Origin: Latrodectus hesperus
Lineage: Eukaryota; Arthropoda; Arachnida; Araneae; Theridiidae
Assembly (NCBI GenBank): GCA_037975125.1
Contig: JAJQOW010000021.1
Location: 1,481,001 to 1,545,000, forward strand
Direction: 5' to 3'
DNA: 64,000 nt
Of this stretch, positions 37,127 to 48,957 are shown piece by piece. Each line of letters opens with the position of its first letter. Position 1 is the stretch's first letter. The translations under genes and the position numbers were made by a program. Below the pieces are notes generated by a model, which was given only the letters and a program-made list of their open reading frames with translations, searched no databases and had not been told where the DNA came from.

Positions 37127-37665
37127 TAATAATAATAACTTTGATAATAACATTACCAAAGAGCACCGTCCCACCCAAAGGTATACGGTGGAGATCATGG
37201 TCGGACAGTAATCATGGAGGGGACCCAGGGTCAGCACTTGGCCAGGGCGTGTGAGTAGAGCTCTTGTGGACTGTCCAAACCGCAGGGACAAAAGGGGTTC
37301 TGTTGGGACTCACTGTGGCTGGAAGAGGGCCGGATGGCCTTAATTGAGAAAGATACAGCACAAAACATATATATACAGATACAGCCAAAGTTACAGAGGG
37401 TATTTACATATGTTCAAGGAAGAAGGAGGTAGAGGTTAGTCAGTGAGCTGAAGGAGGAGTTCAGCCTACAAAATTTCCCTGGCACCTTTCCTGAATTCCT
37501 TAAGAGGGAGGAGCTGTTTGAAGTGTAGTTGGTGGAAGTTCTTGGGAAAGGTTTTTTCCCGAATGTTGGAGTAGCGGCTACAGTGGAAGAGAAGGTGTTC
37601 CGGATCTTGTACATTGCCATCATGTGGACAGACACCTGATTGCCCGTGGAATCTGTTGCGATAGG
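37127..37665 (-). mobile_element. 5'-truncated non-LTR retrotransposon insertion
   Basis: Bounded by an exact 16-bp target duplication, CTTATAATGAGTGTAA, at 37111-37126 and 37666-37681. Read on the minus strand the insert begins inside coding sequence at 37665, runs through a 3' untranslated region and ends in a TTA-repeat tail at 37127. Truncation at the 5' end, a simple-repeat tail and a long target duplication are the hallmarks of target-primed reverse transcription. The exact duplication argues for a recent event. Confidence 0.88.
37400..37665 (-). pseudogene. Non-LTR ORF2 C-terminal fragment
   Basis: From the truncation point the minus-strand frame reads FHGQSGVCPHDGNVQDPEHL followed by FHCSRYSNIRE, a Cys/His pattern (C-x-H ... 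EHLLFHC) that closes the ORF2 of R1/I/Jockey-type elements after the RNase H domain. The frame then meets stops. No reverse transcriptase or endonuclease is present because of 5' truncation. Confidence 0.65.
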
Positions 37666-37739
37666 CTTATAATGAGTGTAAGAAGTTCACCAGATAAGGC
37701 TTCTAGATGTTTACAGGTGTATCCATAAATTAGTAGTAA

Positions 37740-38043
37740 CATTGTTGTTGCACCATCATGTTCACCTGTACCTAGCCCAGCGTTGGGCTCTATCAATTAG
37801 ATAGAAGTAGCCGGTTGGATTGTTCGTAATTTTGAAGCAGGGACCAAGCAGATGACCCTCAACACTTGGCCTGCCACCCCCAGAGGTATCATTTCACTTG
37901 GAGGACATTGCGACCACGTCCAGTTTTAAAACGTCGCAGCCAGCTTTAGCGAACACGACGGATCTTCCATTGAACCGGGATTCGAACTCACTACCTTCCG
38001 GTTATGAGAACGACTTTTTAACCAACCAGGCCTCCGCGATCCG
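37740..38043 (-). mobile_element. SINE-E copy
   Basis: Reverse-strand copy. The right end is the tRNA-like head (complement: GGCCTGGTTGGTTAAAAAG and GAGTTCGAATCCCGG) and the left end is the GGTGCAACAACAA tail in complement. GTAGTAA at 37733-37739 and 38044-38050 is a possible 7-bp target duplication. It lies only 58 bp from the non-LTR insertion. Confidence 0.75.
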
Positions 38044-38050
38044 GTAGTAA

Positions 38051-39401
38051 GCTTGTGTAAAGCTTTTCAGAGCATCAATGCACAAGGTAAAAAGTAAGCA
38101 AGAACAAATATAAATTTAAATATTTTTTAAAACAATTACCTGCGAAAAATCTCCTAAGTTTCAAAGGCATGATAGCCCCAGTCAGCTTTCTCAAGTTTTC
38201 TTATTTTAAAGGGGAAAAAAACGCAAGTTAATAGATGTCCTTGTCACATGTAAATAAATACATTGAAATATAGATTCGTTCAATTTACGCACACATGATT
38301 AATTTTATAACAGTTTTAAGAAATCCACTCTGGAGCCATGGTTAGCATTTTAGACAAAATAAAAAAATTAAATGCATACCCTCATAAATAAAAAAAAACT
38401 CTATTAAAAATATCCAGAAAATTTTCTTTTGATTTAATTACTGTAAGAATATTGAAATTAATTATTATTTTTTATTTTTTAATACATTTAGAAAGCGAAG
38501 GTCAAATATTTTATGTTCACTCAGAATCTAAGCATTTAAGAAACACATTTAAATCCTTAATTGTATAGCTTAACTGTTTTTTAAATATTGATGTTAAAAT
38601 ACTTATAGTGTATGGTTTTTTTAATAAATGAAATTTTGGGATTCAGAATTTTTTTTTCTGAATAATTTCTTATCTTAAATTAAAGGAATCACTATAAAAT
38701 TGAAACAAAATTAATTCTAAATAACATTTAAAAGTAAAATCAAAGAAGACAGTTTTTTTAAGCATTATTCTCAAATATGTAAATTTTCAATTGAAATTTC
38801 CTTGTCTTTTAAATTAAACCATTTTTATTTTAATACACACAGTTATTCGCAGAAGTAACATTTCTTTTTTTAAGTCAACTTAGAAAATATCCTATTTTTT
38901 TAAATATTCCTATTCATAAATTTTATGGATTATGTTAGATATCTTCACTGATAATAAATATATGATGCTCAGTAATATCTTCATTTTTGTATTCAGAGAT
39001 AAAGCAGTTAGAATTGAATATAAAAATACCAATATATATTATTTGTGAAATATTTAAATATCATATATAATTTATAATTATAATGTAAGCAATACCAAAA
39101 CAGAAATGTAGGAAATTGTTTTTTAAACATTTAAGGATAAGGAAAAGAATAAGAATAAACAGACAAATTAGAAAAGCTTTGCATAGCATGAGAAAGGAGG
39201 CGACCAGAAACTTGTCCCCTCTCATTTGGGGAACAGTGAACATGAGAACCGTGGTTCAGAATAATTTAAAATAAATATTCAAGGAACGAAAGTGACACAC
39301 CCCAACTTTTTATATCAACAAGTATCGGTTCCCAAAAAATTTATATATATAAAAAAAATTGGCGTAAGCACATGGCATTAGTCTTAAGTTATAAAACGGA
39401 C
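38051..39401. other. AT-rich non-coding stretch
   Basis: No feature supported. Confidence 0.5.
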
Positions 39402-39810
39402 GGGGTAAAAATTTACCGTACGGTTTACCCTTGGCGCAATTTTCAAAATGTCGCCAAGGTTGACCGTATGACGAATTCCCGATCGTGAAAAACGGCGGAA
39501 CGAAAACGGCTTAAATAGAGACAAATATTTCTTACTCTGTCGGTATCTAACAATGTGCTCAACTAATTTTACAAAAATTAACAAAAAACGCAGATTTATA
39601 AATTTCAAACAGTAATACTAAATTAATAAAGTTGTTATGTTAAATTATCCATAAAATTTTATGATAAAATTTTATATTAATGAATTTAAATCGGCAAATA
39701 TTCATGAGAAATTAATTACAAATCGGGTTGCCAAAATACTAGTTTGCCGGGTTTCCAGTAAAAATGTTCGCCAAATTTGGCACCACAAAAAAACGCGCCA
39801 AGGGTGACCG
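39402..39810. mobile_element. MITE copy 1 (GGGTGACCG ends)
   Basis: About 410 bp, strongly similar throughout to 59459-59870. The left end GGGTAAAAATTTACCGTACG is followed by TTTACCCTTGGCGCAATTTT; the right end ACGCGCCAAGGGTGACCG is the complement of that inner part. The interior shares long stretches such as GTTAAATTATCCATAAAATT and AAATATTCATGAGAAATTAA. It has no transposase, so it is a non-autonomous DNA element. Confidence 0.7.
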
Positions 39811-41392
39811 CACAGTAAAACTCATCCAACGGACTGTTTACAAGTAATACAGTTATTAATTTTACAATTAATAAACGAAAGAAACATCCACTTTATGATT
39901 AACAAAAAGATAAAAGTACTTTCTGAGACTGGATTTTTAATGTCGACGTCGAAAGTACGAAATGGTCACATTAATGTGTCATAAATAGAGGAATTAGACT
40001 GTGTACTTAATGTAATGTATATATGTATAATTTAATGTTTGTAATACTGCATATAAATATATTCATTTTTAAGTTATTTTAGAAAATTTTTCATAACAGG
40101 TTTTTAGTCTTGTGAAATTTCCAGAGACGTTTATTCGAAATCAAGTCAAACATATATTTATGGAAATATTTTTATTTAGAAATCGAATGTTATTTATATA
40201 ATTTGAATAATTTCGATAATTTTTATAAATTAGTTATGAATATTTCTCGTTTCATTTATTAATTATAAAAATAAGAACTTCTTCAAAAATTTCACATCTT
40301 TTCAGGTTACATTTTCTTTTTAATTTTAAGAAGTGTGTGCAACATTGTTTATATTTCAAAAAGATTATCAAGTGTAATCTATTATTTGTATTTATAAACG
40401 CAATAAATTATTTAAAATGAATAATTAGGTTAAAATATTAAAATTCTTTAGATGATTAAATTTCGATTAAGAAGATTTTTTTTCTGATTTCATAAAATTG
40501 CTTGATGGTAAACTTGCTAAGGTTAGAAGCTATATGAAAAAAGTGGATGCGATAGTTTTTATGGTGCTGTTATTTTCCATTTTTCTCTGGAATTCCAGCA
40601 ACTCTTAATTGCTCCAAAATCGGAGAATTTCATAAGATGTACATGATAAGGGAGGAGCTAAAACAATTAAGTATTCCAAAAAATACAAAAAAAAAGAAAT
40701 TTTGTTAATCGATTTCAAATGCTTTGGAGGAATAAAGAGAATTTCTGTAGAAAAGAGGATTCTGCATCTTAATTAAATAATTTCTAAAACTACATAAAGT
40801 AAATGAAATAGGCTCATATCATGAATAAAAAGAATGAAAATGACATTAAAAATATTATTTGATTTTTAACCAAAATCAAGCAGTATCATTATTCCAATAT
40901 ATTAATCTTATTCATTTTAACAAAATCATTTTTGTGAATAATTATGAACAAATAAGTTAAGATTTTTGCTGCAATACTTGATTTTTCTCTAGAGAAATTA
41001 AATTGTTAAATGTTAAATAAATTTCTAAAAGTAATTTAATTTTGACATTTAAATATTTTATAAAGATAATATAACAATTTTATCTCTTCACATGTTTTTA
41101 ATATTTTACATAAATAATTAAAGTTACTTCCCATTAATTAAGTAAATTAGGATGCGATTGTTTAATTAAAATCTACTTAATTCGGTAAACTAATGCTAAG
41201 CACTGATTTTCCAAATTTATATTTCATGTAAACATTTGACTCTGAAATGTTTTATAAAATAATTTCCTATTAATTGATTAGTTTTTAATATTTTTTAGTT
41301 TTTAATATTTCTACTCTTTAAAACTTATTATTTTATCTCAAATCCAGGATTTTTAAAACATTTTAAAATTTAAATAATAATGTAATCTTTTT

Positions 41393-41395
<3 letters not shown>
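39811..41395. other. AT-rich non-coding stretch
   Basis: No feature supported. Confidence 0.5.

Positions 41396-41444
<49 letters not shown>
41396..41444. repeat. (AT)n microsatellite
   Basis: About 49 bp of alternating AT. Confidence 0.95.
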
Positions 41445-41446
<2 letters not shown>

Positions 41447-42060
41447 AACAAATTAATAATAATGTAAAAATAATGTTTATTTAATAATTTTACAGAACAT
41501 AACACCATTTTTAAAAAAATCAATCAATTTTACAAAAATGTTTTATTATTTGTTAGTAATTCATACAGTAAAATGAACAACAGCTTTTATTTCCTGTAAT
41601 TTGTAATATTTTTTCTTGCTCAAGAAGCCTGATTAATCAAATGTTAATTAAGGATTTATTTTTACCATTGGATTTAATCATTAAAACATTATTAATAAAC
41701 TGCTTATAAGAAATATGAATATTTTTACTGAACAAAGATAGTTATTAAACATATGGCTTAAATTACTTATACAGACAGAAGAATTGGAAAGCATTCTCGG
41801 TTTTTTTTATTGTGAAATATTAAAAATTCTTTTATAATTTTTTCAATGTAATCTTTTATTTTCAATCAAAAAGTTCAACGTCAATATCTTCTTTTAGTAA
41901 TCAATATTATGCTAATTTTATAATTTCTCTCTCAATTAAGAACACATTAGAATATCTTCACTTTAGTAATTTTAATTGAACTATTTTCAATATGTGGTTT
42001 TAATTTTATAAGTGTTCCAGAAAAATAAAGCTATATTATCAATTTCCACAGAGCACTGCA
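41445..42060. other. AT-rich non-coding stretch
   Basis: No feature supported. Confidence 0.5.
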
Positions 42061-42074
42061 TATAGTTTAACACC

Positions 42075-42155
42075 TCAAGGTCACATTTTGTGACGAGGGC
42101 ACATTTCAAGGTCACACTAACGCATTTCACATATTGACACATTTCAAGGTCACAA
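42075..42155 (+). promoter_or_regulatory. Cluster of three TCAAGGTCA motifs
   Basis: TCAAGGTCA occurs exactly at 42075, 42106 and 42144, all in the same orientation and in a higher-GC patch. This is the extended half-site bound by monomeric nuclear receptors of the FTZ-F1/SF-1 and ERR type. The last two copies sit in a longer shared phrase (CACATTTCAAGGTCACA), so a degenerate tandem repeat could also explain the spacing. No gene start is visible nearby. Confidence 0.35.
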
Positions 42156-42347
42156 CGGATTTGTCTATCCATTGAGAGTAATTGCTGTTCAGGATGACTG
42201 CTAGTGGGATATATTCATGTCTCTTAAAAGTGAAAATCCAGAAAACTTTCATACATCCACATTATGTGAAGTGCGTCTAAAAACTGAAGTGCTTATCACC
42301 ATCATTCAAAACTTGATCAGATTGAATCCCGAAATTTAAGTACGAAG

Positions 42348-42693
42348 AGCATATTCCTACCATTCTTACTACAAAGACCATATTCCTAACATTCTTATAA
42401 CAAAGATCATATTCATACCAATCTCATTACAAAGACGATATTCCTACCATTCTCATAACAAAGACTATATTCCTACCATTCTCATTACAAAGTCCATATT
42501 CCTACCATTCTTATTACAAAGATCATATTCCTACCATTCTTATTACAAAGAACATATTCTTATCATTCTCATTACGAAAACCATATTCCTACCATTCTCA
42601 TTACAAAGACCATATTCTTAACATTCTCATAACAAAGACTATATTCCTACCATTCTCCTTGCAAAGACTATTCCTACCATTATCAATGCAAAG
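42348..42693. repeat. Minisatellite, 29-bp unit, 12 copies
   Basis: Units follow the pattern ACCATATTCCTACCATTCTC then ATTACAAAG. Twelve consecutive units were counted; the last lacks two bases. Units differ at a few positions each, and the variant pairs TTCTTATTACAAAG and TTCTCATTACAAAG are interspersed. Confidence 0.95.
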
Positions 42694-43544
42694 ATTTGAG
42701 CATTAATTTACCTTAACACCACATATTAGACATTCTAATGGCGTAAGACCATTGTAAAAGATCTCAATATCCAACAGGTGAAATGTTTTTCGGGAAGACA
42801 TTTTATAGATAATTGCTACTATTCAGACTTATATTACTGTAAGTATAATAAATATTTCTTGCAAAAAATAAGATCTTACGCACAATTCCTTAAGCATAAT
42901 CTTTATTATTTATTCCAATTGTGTTTTTAAAATGTATAGAAATATTAAATGCAGGAGAAAAAATTCAAAAATTTTTTTCCACTAATAATATCAATTACAT
43001 TGTTTAGATATATGTGTATAAAAAACCAATTTTGAACGAGTTTGGTAAATAAAAAAACATTTTTAAGAATTATCTATACGTAATATTATTAATGCAATTA
43101 TAAAACGAATTTTAATTGTTCCTCTACAGGAATAATTGCAATTAAAAAGTTTAATTATATTATTTAGTATATCATATATATTCTCCCTTATTTTCTATAA
43201 AATATTTAGTATTTGGAAAAAAAATAATATGATTTTTTATTAAAATATGATATCCAAATGAAATAGAATAATAAAATAAGTTCCTTATTTGATAAATCAC
43301 AACCATTTTATATAAAATCGATATGTTTTAATTCAAAAAAATCTTTCAAGTTGAAATTTTACTATTTTAATACGAAAACAAATTTTAAGCAAAAGTTAGA
43401 GTAAATTTTTACATATTTTGTTCAAATGATTTACATTAAATAATATTTATTAAAATTCAACTAACATTATTTTGTAGGTTACTTATAATAATCAATACGT
43501 TGGCTGAGATAAAACACCTAAAATATTTATTTAATGCATGAATT
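42694..43544. other. AT-rich non-coding stretch
   Basis: No feature supported. Confidence 0.5.
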
Positions 43545-43790
43545 TATCCTCTATAGCTATAATCATGTATCGGAAATTATTAATTATTTCTTTAAGAAAA
43601 TAATTTGATGGAATTATTCACAAAAATATTTTTATAAATGATTAGTCATAAAATAATTGTGATTCTGTTTATTTGACTTTACAACTCATTTATTTCCTTT
43701 ACTTTTGCTTTAGGGATTCAAAAGATTTCGATTACTTAATGAACCTATAAAATCTAACTTTTCAAAAGAATTATTTTTTCTGCTCATTTT
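43545..43790 (+). repeat. Diverged direct repeat, copy 1
   Basis: Similar to 44885-45125: ATGTATCG, TTAAGAAAATA, ATGGAATTATTCA, TTTTTATAAATGATTA, CTCATTTATTT and AAAATCTA blocks occur in the same order in both. It is an old dispersed duplication or a shared unclassified repeat. Confidence 0.5.
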
Positions 43791-44884
43791 TGTTGCTTGT
43801 TATATATAGAAACAATAATCAAAAAGTAATTTTTCACAGAGGCGTTTATCACGAACTATTGACATTAATGACTTGAGTTAGTGTTTTCTTCTTGTTAAAA
43901 GAATTGAACAGTAAGTTTTTTTAAAGCTATTTTGAGAATAATTATATCCTCATTTAATGACACTTTAAAAATGAAAATCTGAAAACAGATTTCAGCTGTA
44001 CTAAAACAAAAAACTAAGCATTTGTCTTAGTTTTAACATTGCAAGTTAGACAACATGTTATAAGGAAATTTATAAAAGCTACATAATTTTGAAAATATAG
44101 ATTTTAAGCTCTTAAGAGTTTTAAATAACAATTTTTAATATAATATTTTTTGACATTAAAGAGGCCTTTTTGACGTATAGTTATTTATGATAAAACTTTA
44201 GCCATTAGCTTATGTCGACAAATTAAAATACTTAATTAAATTATTCACTTGCAACCTATAATAAACGTTCATTATAATATATTTATAAGCTGCAGATGAA
44301 TTACAATGGATCGAATAAAATGAATTCTTTCAAATTCACAACAGCCTAATCAGCTGATAGAAGACAACAATGTAATATAAGCGTAAATCAAAATGAAGAT
44401 GCACTTCATTGTTATTTTTAATTTTATTACTTGTTTTTTTTTCTTTTTTAATCATAGAAAGAGAATTGAAATGATATCTGTAAAGGAGTTAATTATATAG
44501 CAGTATTAAAATTGCTACGACGAAACGTTATTCTTAACTATTGTAAATTTCCAATGATAAAAATGTAAATGCTCTTGAATGAGGTTCCTAATAGAAATAA
44601 ATAACTATCATTGTAATGAAAACATTTATGGAAATATCATATATAATCATTCCTTATTTGTAACCAGTAAATGTATATAAAACTCGTTTGTAGTAAGATG
44701 CTTATATTATGTATTTTTTTATATTTAAAATAATAGTTTTGCTAAAATAGATGAATTATTTAAATATATATTGATAATAATTATATTTTATATATGATTT
44801 TTGAAATTAATAAATATTCTATTTATAATTGCTATTTTGGTTTTGAGTGCTTTAACTTATGTTTAAAATATCATATAAATAATA
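43791..44884. other. AT-rich non-coding stretch
   Basis: No feature supported. Confidence 0.5.
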
Positions 44885-45125
44885 TTAATGACCTTTAATT
44901 GCAATTATGTATCGATTATTATTATTTATAAATTTAAGAAAATAGTTTAAGGATGGAATTATTCATAAAATATTTTTTATAAATTTATAAATGATTAATG
45001 TTCGTAAAAATATGTATATTCTGCTTACAACGACAATGTACTAAACTCATTTATTTTCTATTTTTATAATTGATCTAATAATTCTAAAATATTTAATGAA
45101 ATTTTAAAATCTACCTTTAAGAAGA
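44885..45125 (+). repeat. Diverged direct repeat, copy 2
   Basis: Partner of 43545-43790, about 1.34 kb downstream in the same orientation. Similarity fades outside these limits. Confidence 0.5.
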
Positions 45126-48004
45126 AGGATTTCTATTGTTTAAGGTAGGTAAGGATGTCACAATCAGAAGTGATTAAATAATTATTATAAAATAAAACGA
45201 ACACATTATTATTTAAATAAAGTATTTTGATTTGTGTAGAGTAATTTCTAGACAGGTTTTCAGTTTCAAATAAATATTTTTACACACGTTTTAGAACAGT
45301 ATTGTTTTTATTTAAATGTAAAATTTCATTTTTTCCTTTTTTATAATATTATATTCACAAAAGAGAATTTCAGAGTTATTTATAAATTTTGAAAAAAATC
45401 GATCATACATAATTGTATGGACAAATTGTGAAATACTGTGCTTAGCAAAGCGCATCGAATCCAGATTGTGGTTTGGATTCCTGATAACTGGGGATCTAGC
45501 TGTGAAATATTTGTGAATAATTATTAGTCCTTTGGATATGGAACTAATTACTATTCAATTAAGCTATTAGCTGTGTTTCCAAATTTATTTTAAACTCTAA
45601 TTTCTAATCAAATATATCAAATTATTTATGAATTATTTTGATTTTAATAGAGCTTAGTTAATCGCAAATTGACTAACGAACCATATTATAAAATATTAGA
45701 CGTCAACAAAGAGCACCCTTATCCATCCATGTACAGCAATTATAACTTATTATTGATATGTTCAGAGAATTCATTGAGAAAGAAAATACAATTTAACTAA
45801 TCTAAAACGGATACTATTTTAATGGTAATAGAAGGAGAATACCAATATAATCTAAAGTAAGTTTCCTCAAATTTAAAAAAAAAGATCCGTTGTTAAAGCA
45901 TGACAATTCCGATCTGATAAAGTTCAAAAGTTGAAACAATGAATCCTATGTACAGATTGGCTGTCAAACTCTCTAAGCCAGAATTTGTTTGAGCATGTAT
46001 ATAATATACACTTAAATGACGTTAGATTCTTCGTAGTTTTCTCACTGTTATGGACATGAATATTTGTATTTTTTTAGGAATTGAATAGTATTTCTTAAAA
46101 TCTTATCCCACACATCGAGAATTAGTTGTAATGGCTACTCCAAAACTTAATGTTTTTTGTCAATTACATGTGACCTAAATATTGGTTTGAAACATGATTT
46201 CATTTTTACGCAATTATTCACAGAATCAAAGATCCAAGTCCAATCATTGTGTCATTGTTTTATACTGCATTTTACACATATGTAACCTCACATCCTTATT
46301 CCTTTTAAATACATGCCTGATTAGGCATGCATTTAAACAGACTGCAAAATAACTGAAGAAAAAAATTTTTCAACTTCTTCAACTTTTGTGGGTTTTGATT
46401 ACTAATATTGTAGGAATAGGCAGCTTTGCTTTGATGAAATAAGTTCGGCAAATGCTGCGACGCCACCATTTTTTTTTATTTTTATCACCATTTCTAGGGA
46501 ATGTAAATAAATATAGGAATTAAAATCAAATTTGGCAAAATCTTTCAATGAAATATATTTCTATACTTTTTTGCTTTTTCTGTTAAATATTTGAGTAATG
46601 TAGATACCAATAAATATATGATATAAAATTTAATATCTAACTTGTTGTACATATATACACCGGATAAATGGAAACTAAAATATGTAAAAAAATACTTAAA
46701 TAATGATGCTAAGCAAAATTTTAACAATATAAAATTTCTTTATATATTTGAGTTTAATGTTAAATATTAACTCAAATTTTAGTTTAATATGAAATAATAA
46801 CTCAAATTTCTTTGATATAAAATTTTGAGTTTTGTTACTTTGCTTTTAAAATGTAAATTATTTATTATAATTTACTCATTTTCTTTCATTCAGAAAATGC
46901 ATACTAGAATGAATTTGAGTAACCACAATGGTGTAAATTCTATAATTCTCTTTTCCTATAGCTCCAAAGATATTTCTGCATAAATTTGCTACTATTGAAT
47001 AAAATTTAATATTTATACGTGGTTCTTCGAATTTAATAGTATTATCATAAAAATATGCAGAAGACTTAAAAATAAAGATAACATTCAAAACATTTATTAT
47101 ATAATTTATTTTTAATAATGGACAATAATAACTTTTCCACCAATCACTTTGTTGAAGAAAACTTAATAATTTTGCTACAGAGAAATCGTTACAAAATTTA
47201 TCTCAAACAATATTATTTTACAGAACGTCACAAAACACTTCGTGAAATAAATTCAAAATTTCTGTGTATTATTCAACCTCTTGCATACATGAGTCGTTTA
47301 GTTTTTCTATAGTTGAACGAAAATTGGGTCTCTTTCGAAATATCTTGCATTATAAAGAACAAAAAAGTTTCAACATTTTATTCGAAATTTTGATATAATC
47401 AGCCATAATAGAAATTTCAAAAAATAAGAACATCTCAGTATTTATGCAAACATTATGAATAGTTCAATAATATAAATTATTTAATAATTATTTGTTTTAC
47501 AGAATATTTTTCTCTTTATATTATTGAATAACATCAACTCAATAATACAATTCAAATATTATGAAAGAGGTTTGTATTTACAATAATGAATTACAATAAT
47601 AATTTAAAACAACAACATAATAATGAATGAAGTATTATCTGGATTGATTATTAAGAATAAATTACTTTTTAAGATATTTCGTAATCATTAAGAATAAAGT
47701 ATCATTTATATTACAATCATTTTTGTTGTTATTAAGTATAACATTTTAAATGTTATTCTAATTTGTTATTAAGAATAAAATGTTAAAGCTATAATATAGT
47801 AAATATTGTATAATAGCTATTATAGGAAGTAACAAGCAGTAATTTTCCCTATATTATTAGTGAAATTTTCTAAGGAATATTTACATATAGCTATAGCTAG
47901 ATTAGAGAAAATATTGATTATAAAATGTTTCATATGTCAACAACATTTATCAAGAATATTTTAGAATGCCGCTTATGCTCAGTGAAAGGAATTAGGTGAA
48001 GATT
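45126..48004. other. AT-rich non-coding stretch
   Basis: About 2.9 kb with no supported gene. A short inverted repeat (TTTGAGTTTAAT / ATTAACTCAAA) lies at about 46747-46777. Confidence 0.5.
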
Positions 48005-48500
48005 CAGTGCCGTGATAGGCCTTCCATCCGAAAGGAAGGAGTTCGATTCCCAATGCCGCCAAAGACTCATCGAGTACATGCGAAATACGCGCTCGTTAAA
48101 TCTGTGGAATCGAAAGTCCTCTGGTCGATCATTAAACAATTACCATGGGTGTAATATGGTCAGGAGAAAATTTCCTTTCCCTCCAGATCAATGCCAAAAT
48201 TGAGGGAGTTGTGCCTCTGGTGGTGCCATCTATCGGGGGGTTTTTGAGCAAAGGCGTACTTTCACCTTCTTTCAATTATTTAACATTGGAAGTTAACCTG
48301 TTAATTACTTTGCCGTAGTTTAGATAATTAAGTTTCTTTAATGATGAATTTTCACTATTTGCTTAACATCAGAAACACTGAATTAAATAAACCTTCATGG
48401 TGAAAGTACATTTAAACTAAAGACGCACTCTTCTAATCTAATTTGGAATAGCAGTCCGCTAGTGAGCTTGGCTTATCCAAGTGTCTTAAATAATAATAAT
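48005..48500 (+). mobile_element. SINE-A copy 7 with a 121-bp insertion
   Basis: The B box GAGTTCGATTCCC, the GTGGTGCCATCTATCGG core and the GGCTTATCCAAGTGTC end are present. Box A is degraded. The copy is interrupted at 48270-48390, and the 6-bp phrase ACCTTC occurs on both sides (48264-48269 and 48391-48396). Confidence 0.8.
48270..48390. mobile_element. 121-bp insertion, unclassified
   Basis: The segment interrupting SINE-A has a second copy 460 bp downstream at 48853-48957, with long matches (TTTAGATAATTAAGTTTCTT, TTAATTACTTTGCCG). The second copy lacks about 11 bp in the middle. Presence at two nearby sites, one inside a SINE with a short flanking duplication, suggests a very small mobile unit or a local copy event. 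Confidence 0.6.
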
Positions 48501-48852
48501 AATTATTATAATAACAGATGCATATTTGCAAACTTGTTCCCAAAAAAAATGAAGAAGGAAACTTTCCTAATTTGCATCATTTAAAAAATCAGTTCTTTTA
48601 AGCGAACGTCAAAGAAATACTATTTCAGTTACGTTTAACAAAAGTTTCGGAACTAAATGTTATTTAATTTGAGTAGGAAAGAAATTAATGGATTGTTTTT
48701 GGCATAAAGAAATTTTTTTCGTTAAATTTATTTCGATAAGAATTAGTTACAATTTAGATCTTTTGTAGTTTTCTTGATACTTATTGTACTAATTATTTTT
48801 TTCTGTATATATATCTCCTCTCTGTCTCATTAGTGTCAAATACTTTAAGTAT
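48501..48852. other. AT-rich non-coding stretch
   Basis: No feature supported. Confidence 0.5.
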
Positions 48853-48957
48853 ATTATTTAACATTGCAAGTTAATCGGTTAATTACTTTGCCGCAGTTTA
48901 GATAATTAAGTTTCTTTAATGATGAGTTTCATAACATCAGAAACTCTGAATTAAATA
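48853..48957. repeat. Second copy of the 121-bp insertion sequence
   Basis: About 90% similar by eye to 48276-48388, with an internal 11-bp deletion relative to it. No clear flanking duplication. Confidence 0.65.

Noticed and set aside
42348..42693. CRISPR array
   Set aside because: The 29-bp units are directly adjacent with no unique spacers; it is a minisatellite in eukaryotic DNA.
46747..46777. Inverted repeat TTTGAGTTTAAT / ATTAACTCAAA as a regulatory palindrome
   Set aside because: Short, AT-dominated and not repeated elsewhere; expected by chance in this composition.
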